From NCBI RefSeq assembly GCF_042647165.1, contig NZ_JBHRUV010000002.1: a stretch of 64,000 nucleotides of DNA; one strand, written 5' to 3'. Position numbers and translations under genes: made by a program. The notes under the pieces were generated by a model. It saw only the letters and a program-made list of their open reading frames with translations, searched no databases and was not told the DNA's origin. Shown one piece after another: positions 59,705 through 64,000 of the stretch (the stretch's first letter is position 1; the number at the start of each line of letters is the position of its first letter). The stretch comes from Camelimonas abortus. GTDB lineage: Bacteria; Pseudomonadota; Alphaproteobacteria; Rhizobiales; Beijerinckiaceae.

Positions 59705-60913
59705 ATGAAAAAAGCGTATCTGACGCTTGTCGCCGCCGTAGCCATGCTTGGCGCGCACGGCTTCGCCGCCGCCGGTGAAAAGAAATACGGTCCAGGCGCC
59801 AGCGACACGATGATTAAACTGGGGCAGACCATGCCCTATAGCGGACCGGCCTCCGCCTACGGCGTCCAGGGCCGGGCCGAAGTGGCCTATTTCAACATGA
59901 TCAACGCCCGCGGCGGCGTCAACGGCCGGAAGGTGCAGCTGATCTCCCTCGACGACGCCTACAGCCCGCCCAAGACCGTGGAGCAGACCCGCAAGCTGGT
60001 GGAGCAGGAGGAGGTGCTGGCGCTGGTCAACTCCATCGGCACCGCCACCCAGGCGGCCGTACAGAAATACCTGAACGGCAAGAAGGCACCCCAGCTGCTG
60101 GTCTCCTCCGGCGCGGACCGCTGGAACGACCCCAAAAACTATCCCTGGACCACGCCGGGCTTCGTCTCCTACACCTTTGAGGGCAAGGTCTACGGCCGCC
60201 ACGTCAGCCGCACCGCGCCCGACGCCAAAATCGGCATTCTCTGGCAGAACGACGACGCGGGCCGCGATTACGTGCGCGGCTTCAGGGCCGGCCTCGGCGA
60301 CAGCCTGAAGAACGTGGTTCGCGAGGCCACCTACGAGATCACCGACGCCACCGTCGACTCGCAGATCCTGCAGCTGCGCAACTCCGGGGCCGAGGTGCTG
60401 TTCATCATGGCCACGCCGAAGTTTGGCGCCCAGGCCATCCGCAAGATCGCCGAAATGGGCTGGAAGCCCACCATCTACCTGTCGTCGGTGGCCTCCTCCC
60501 GCACCCAGACGCTGGAGCCGGCCGGCCTGCAGAACGCCGTGGGCGTCATCACCGCCACCTCCCTCAAGGATCCGGACGATCCCGCCTGGGCCAGTGACGA
60601 AGGCGTGAAGGCCTACAAGGCGTTCATGGCCGAGTGGTATCCGGAGGGCGATCCGCGCAACAGCGGCAACGTGTTCGGCTATGTCGTCGCCCAGACGGTG
60701 GAGCACATCCTGCGCCAGGCCGGCGACAATCTCACGCGCGAGAACATCCTGCGCCAGGCGACGAACATCAGGGACCTGAAGCTGGACCTCTACCTGCCCG
60801 GCATCACCATGAACGTCAGCCCGGACAATTACACCACGGTTAACGCGCTCAACCTGCAGCGCTTCAACGGCGACCGCTGGGTGGTGTTCGGCGAGCCGAT
60901 TCCGGCCGACTGA
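59705..60913 (+). CDS. Branched-chain amino acid-type ABC transporter substrate-binding protein
   Basis: The 402-residue periplasmic receptor has a Sec signal peptide (KKAYLTLVAAVAMLGAHGFA, cleavage near residue 22) and a LivJ-type (Peripla_BP_6) fold: IKLGQTMPYSGPASAYG, FNMINARGGVNGRKVQLI, then ALVNSIGTATQAAVQKYLN. The GGAAGGA ribosome-binding site precedes the ATG. No permease or ATPase genes follow; the next gene is an MFS exporter. It is an orphan receptor that either shares a distant transporter or has a sensing role. The ligand could be an aromatic acid or an amino acid. Confidence 0.9.
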   Translation: MKKAYLTLVAAVAMLGAHGFAAAGEKKYGPGASDTMIKLGQTMPYSGPASAYGVQGRAEVAYFNMINARGGVNGRKVQLISLDDAYSPPKTVEQTRKLVEQEEVLALVNSIGTATQAAVQKYLNGKKAPQLLVSSGADRWNDPKNYPWTTPGFVSYTFEGKVYGRHVSRTAPDAKIGILWQNDDAGRDYVRGFRAGLGDSLKNVVREATYEITDATVDSQILQLRNSGAEVLFIMATPKFGAQAIRKIAEMGWKPTIYLSSVASSRTQTLEPAGLQNAVGVITATSLKDPDDPAWASDEGVKAYKAFMAEWYPEGDPRNSGNVFGYVVAQTVEHILRQAGDNLTRENILRQATNIRDLKLDLYLPGITMNVSPDNYTTVNALNLQRFNGDRWVVFGEPIPAD

Positions 60914-60932
60914 GCCGGGCGCGCGCCGGCTC
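60912..60932 (+). terminator. Hairpin at the stop codon of the ABC receptor gene
   Basis: Perfect 7-bp arms GAGCCGG (60912-60918, overlapping the stop) and CCGGCTC (60926-60932) with a 7-base loop. No T run follows; termination is uncertain. Confidence 0.35.
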
Positions 60933-61207
60933 CGGCTGGCGCTTCCCCCTCCCGGCGAAGCCGCGCCGGCGCGCGCCGCTGGCCCGCCGGCGCGAATGGC
61001 TGCGCATGCAACCAATGCATACCGAATATTTTCCTTGCTGACTGGCGGCCCCGTCGCGGGCGCGGCATAACCCGCCGCCACGCGGGCGCAAAGCCTGCGC
61101 GCGCGCGGACGGCCGCCGCGCCGGCCGCGCGCCGCAAGCCATGCATCTTGTGCATTGCTCGGGCTGGTTAGGGATGGCGGGACTTGCCCGGCGCAGGGGG
61201 AGGCGCC

Positions 61208-62497
61208 ATGAGACCCCCCTTCACCGCGCGGGCGGGGGGCGCCGCCAGTCATTTCAGGCAGGACATGCAGAACGTCAGGCAAGACCATCATCCCGTTGGC
61301 CGGATGAGCTACCGGGAGTTCGTCGTTTTCATCGCCGCGCTGATGGCGACCAACGCCCTGGCGATCGACTCGATGTTGCCCGCGCTGGGCGAGATCAGCC
61401 GTGACCTCGGTCTGGCCACCGAGAACGAGCGGCAGTGGATCATCACCGCCTATCTGCTTGGTTTCGGCGCGTCGCAGCTGTTTTACGGCCCCATCGCCGA
61501 CCGTTTCGGCCGCCGGCCGGTGCTGGCCTTCGGCCTCGTCGTGTATGTGGGGTGCAGCGTCATTTCGGGGCTGGCCAACACCTTCGAAACCATGCTGGTC
61601 GCCCGCGTGCTGCAGGGCGTCGGCGCGGCCGCCACGCGCGTGCTGGCCGTGTCGATCGTGCGCGACTGCTACGCCGGCCGCCAGATGGCGCGGGTGATGT
61701 CGATGGCGATGATCATTTTCATGCTCATCCCCATCCTCGCGCCCTCGTTCGGCCAGGCCATCATGCTGGTGGCCCCGTGGCACTGGGTGTTCGGCCTGCT
61801 CGGCGTGTTCGGCGCCGTGGTGCTGGCGTGGATGCTCGCCCGCCTGCCGGAGACGCTGCGTCCGGAAGACCGCCGGCCCATTGAGACCGGCGCCATCCTG
61901 GCGGCGGTGCGCGCGTGCCTGACCACGCGCGAGGCGCTGGGCTACATGCTGGCCAACACCCTCGCCCTCGGCGCGCTGTTCGGCTACATCAACTCGACGC
62001 AGCAGATTTTCAGCGACGTGTTCCACGCCGAACACCTGTTCACCACCATTTTCGCGCTGACGGCGGCGTTCATGGCGGCGGCCTCGCTGCTCAACGCGCG
62101 GCTGGTGGAGCGCCTTGGCATGCGCCTGCTCTCCCATTCGGCGCTGCTGGGCTACATCGCCTTCGCCGCGGTCCACTATCTGGTGGCGGCGGGCGGCGTG
62201 GAGACACTGCCCAGCTTCTTCCTGCTGCAGTCCGGCGTGATGTTCTGTTTCGGCGTGATGAGCGGCAACTTCGGCGCCATGTCCATGCAGCCGCTGGGCC
62301 ACATCGCCGGCACGGCCTCGTCGGTGCAGGGCTTCTGCACCACGGTCGGCGGGGCGCTGATCGGCTTCGCCATCGGCCAGCATTTTGACGGCACCACCGT
62401 GCCGATGGCCGCCGGCTTCGTGCTGTGCGGCCTCGCCACCCTGGCCGTGGTGCTGACGGTGGAGCGCGGCCGCCTGTTCCGCGCCCGCAACGCCTGA
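61208..62497 (+). CDS. MFS multidrug/solute exporter, Bcr/CflA family
   Basis: The 429-residue, 12-segment drug:H+ antiporter has the family entry SYREFVVFIAALMATNALAIDSMLP, the MFS loop motif FYGPIADRFGRRPVLAFG between segments 2 and 3, and VLQGVGAAATRVLAVSIVRD (motif C region). The ATG at 61208 has GGGGGAGG just upstream and gives a Gly/Arg-rich cytoplasmic leader of about 30 residues. The preceding 294 bp contain repeated ATGCA/TGCAT motifs (61141-61155 form an inverted repeat) in a locally AT-richer stretch, possibly its operator. Confidence 0.9.
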   Translation: MRPPFTARAGGAASHFRQDMQNVRQDHHPVGRMSYREFVVFIAALMATNALAIDSMLPALGEISRDLGLATENERQWIITAYLLGFGASQLFYGPIADRFGRRPVLAFGLVVYVGCSVISGLANTFETMLVARVLQGVGAAATRVLAVSIVRDCYAGRQMARVMSMAMIIFMLIPILAPSFGQAIMLVAPWHWVFGLLGVFGAVVLAWMLARLPETLRPEDRRPIETGAILAAVRACLTTREALGYMLANTLALGALFGYINSTQQIFSDVFHAEHLFTTIFALTAAFMAAASLLNARLVERLGMRLLSHSALLGYIAFAAVHYLVAAGGVETLPSFFLLQSGVMFCFGVMSGNFGAMSMQPLGHIAGTASSVQGFCTTVGGALIGFAIGQHFDGTTVPMAAGFVLCGLATLAVVLTVERGRLFRARNA

Positions 62498-62604
62498 GTC
62501 CGCGGGGAAGCCGGCGGGCGCACGGGGCGCCGCCCCACGCCACGCGGCGTGCGGGGCGGTCGCCTGCATGACGCGCCGGCGGCGCCGGCGCGGCAAGGAC
62601 GCCT

Positions 62605-63363
62605 CTAGGGCACGTTCACCGGCACCTGCCTGGGGCCGATCAGGCAGTAAAGGTCCGGCCGGACGCCGCAGTCGCTCCTGAGGATGGAATCGTACATGTA
62701 AAATTCAATCCGTCCGTCCACATCCGTCGTTATTATGGTCGTCAGATTGTCCAGTCGCGTAAAAAGACGCGGCATGTCGATCAGTATGCGATATGGCGTG
62801 GTCGGGGTGCGTACGAATTTGAACCTGACCGGAATGTCTGGCTTGAACTGGTGATCTCCGACGTAAAACCGTCCCGAGAAGTGGCTGACCCAACGGCAGT
62901 TACATGCGTCCACATACCGGCAGGTAAACGCCGCCGAGAATATCTGCGGGTCGCCGTCGTCCGGCGGAGGAGGCGGCGGCGGAGGAGGCGGCGGAGGAGG
63001 CGGCGGCGGGGGAGGGGGTGGCGGCGATGGCTGCGCCTGCTGCACGACGGTCAGCGTCGCGATGTCGGACACGGACGTGTCGTCGCTGTTTCCGGTCGCG
63101 TCGATGATGCGGTAACGAACCTGATTGGCGCCGAGCCTGTACAGCGACGCGTCGGTGTCAAACCGGATGTCGCCGGACGCGTACCCCCGGACAACCGTGT
63201 AGGCCGGCGCCATCTGCATGTTGGGGTCATTGATATACAGCGCAATGCTGTCATCCGGCTCAGGGTCCTTGTTGGGAACGACTAGGACGGTTATGACGGA
63301 CGCGGACCCTTGCGTGAATGTATTGTTTACAATTCCGGCGAATAAAGGCGCTGGCAGTCCCAT
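62605..63363 (-). CDS. Hypothetical protein with 21 consecutive prolines between two beta-rich domains
   Basis: The 252-residue protein has no signal peptide or membrane segment. Residues 1-110 look beta-rich and Ig/cadherin-like (SASVITVLVVPNKDPEPDDS, then LYRLGANQVRYRIIDATGNS). Residues 114-134 are 21 prolines in mixed codons (62962-63024). The C-terminal domain (about 140-252) has five or six cysteines (FTCRYVDACNCRWVSHF) and more strands. An AGGGA lies about 12 bases before the ATG. Composition is lower in GC than the neighbours, hinting at acquisition. I recognise no family; adhesin- or carbohydrate-related roles are only guesses. Confidence 0.7.
   Translation of the reverse strand: MGLPAPLFAGIVNNTFTQGSASVITVLVVPNKDPEPDDSIALYINDPNMQMAPAYTVVRGYASGDIRFDTDASLYRLGANQVRYRIIDATGNSDDTSVSDIATLTVVQQAQPSPPPPPPPPPPPPPPPPPPPPPDDGDPQIFSAAFTCRYVDACNCRWVSHFSGRFYVGDHQFKPDIPVRFKFVRTPTTPYRILIDMPRLFTRLDNLTTIITTDVDGRIEFYMYDSILRSDCGVRPDLYCLIGPRQVPVNVP
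62962..63024 (-). repeat. Poly-proline codon tract
   Basis: 21 uninterrupted proline codons, mainly CCG and CCT with two CCC and one CCA, lie within the hypothetical gene. Ribosomes stall on such runs, so EF-P would be required for translation. Confidence 0.9.
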
Positions 63364-63487
63364 TCAAGTATTCCCTGCGTTATGGTCGGCAGGGCTTAAC
63401 ATAACACGTCGTGATGTGAGGCGTTCTTTCTGCGTAATGCAGGCGCTTGTCCTGTCGGGATGCTGGCCGCCGCGTCATGGCGCGCGC

Positions 63488-64000
63488 TCACCGCGCGCCG
63501 GACGGACGGTTCTGCTCCAGCGCCGCGCACAGCTCACGGTCATGGCGGGACGCGCGCTGCAGCTGCTCGGGCCACGCGTCCGCAGGCAGGCCGAGGCGGC
63601 GGCTGACCTGGACTGACAGCCGCGCCAGCCGCTCCAGATCGGCGCGGACCTGCCCCCCGGCCACGCCCGCCAGCCGCGGGATCACCGGAGCGCCGCCGGC
63701 GTAGCGCGCCGCCGCGAGCGGGCGCACGGACGGCGCCGCCGCCGCCAGCGGCCAGCGCGCCGCCCACCATGACGCCGCCGCATAGGCGCGCCCGGTCACG
63801 TCCTCGCAGCGGCCCGGCGCCGGCGGCGGCGGCGTGCGGGAAGTGAAAAAACGCTCGCTCCAGCGCGCCATGCCTTCCAGCAGCCAGCCTGTCTTGAACA
63901 TGCCGTAGCCGTACTGGAAAAGATGGAACATCTCGTGGGCGGCGGTGGGGTTGCGGCTGAAGTCGCGCGTCCGGTTGATGGTCTGCCCCCTGAAAAGTGG
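63488..64000 (-). CDS. Probable zinc metallopeptidase (zincin), partial, continues beyond the right edge
   Basis: The open frame runs from the window edge to a stop at 63488, giving the last 170 residues of a larger protein. It reads TAAHEMFHLFQYGYGMFKTG, with an HExxH zinc-binding motif, followed by WLLEGMARWSE, where a WLxEGxA segment supplies the usual third ligand of gluzincin-type peptidases. The rest is Ala/Arg-rich helix with GAPVIPRLAGVAGG. A start at the internal Met (63931) would cut off the HE of the motif, so the true start lies outside the window. It is upstream of the poly-proline gene by 124 bp on the same strand. Confidence 0.7.
   Translation of the reverse strand, partial: PLFRGQTINRTRDFSRNPTAAHEMFHLFQYGYGMFKTGWLLEGMARWSERFFTSRTPPPPAPGRCEDVTGRAYAAASWWAARWPLAAAAPSVRPLAAARYAGGAPVIPRLAGVAGGQVRADLERLARLSVQVSRRLGLPADAWPEQLQRASRHDRELCAALEQNRPSGAR

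Noticed and set aside
59540..62596. 1018-codon minus-strand open frame
   Set aside because: Antisense to the ABC receptor and the MFS exporter, which have clear signal peptide, fold and ribosome-binding sites.

Overview
The window is very GC-rich DNA (codon third positions almost all G or C) from a bacterium, most likely an alphaproteobacterium of the Hyphomicrobiales type. The gene content points that way: urt-type amide/urea uptake with a formamidase, hydantoinase A/B genes, a SapC-family protein, a classical autotransporter, AidB-like and PaaX-like proteins, and many ABC solute receptors. This placement is inference; there is no rRNA, tRNA or species marker in the window. One undetermined base (position 31658) flanked by a perfect 107-bp duplication, plus two single-base frameshifts nearby, indicate a draft assembly. 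I see no insertion sequence, prophage, CRISPR array, tRNA or rRNA. Layout: (1) 0-13 kb is a catabolic block. On the minus strand, from upstream to downstream, it encodes a thiolase, an enoyl-CoA hydratase-like protein with an unusual domain make-up, a class III aminotransferase, an NTF2-like protein, an IclR-family regulator, HyuA, HyuB and a peptide-type ABC substrate receptor. A CoA ligase is divergent from the thiolase. Together they look like uptake, ring or amide opening, transamination and beta-oxidation-like degradation of a nitrogenous carboxylic compound whose identity cannot be read from sequence. (2) 13-25.4 kb is an amide/urea module: fmdB, fmdA and urtEDCBA on the minus strand, divergent from a large membrane hybrid histidine kinase whose N-terminus resembles a nucleobase permease, followed by a LuxR-type response regulator. 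(3) 25.4-34.4 kb is an accessory region: a frameshifted autotransporter, then a tightly overlapping run of sapC-like, GNAT acetyltransferase, fatty-acyl-AMP ligase, acyl carrier protein and cytochrome P450 genes. The run resembles a small undescribed acyl-ACP tailoring pathway and is the best candidate for new biology here. (4) 34.4-43.5 kb holds phosphoketolase (xfp), a YhiI-RbbA-YhhJ-like exporter operon and acetate kinase (ackA); Xfp plus AckA makes acetate and ATP from sugar phosphates. (5) 43.5-53.9 kb holds a PaaX-like regulator divergent from an AidB-like acyl-CoA dehydrogenase, a Na/Pi cotransporter, purU, a small secreted protein, an SDR dehydrogenase divergent from an acyl-CoA synthetase, and a PLP aminotransferase. 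(6) 54-64 kb holds a ZnuD-like TonB receptor with a His-rich loop behind two probable Zur boxes, a thioesterase, galE, an Old Yellow Enzyme, a branched-chain-type ABC receptor, a Bcr/CflA-family exporter, a protein with 21 consecutive prolines, and the end of a probable zinc metallopeptidase that runs off the right edge.
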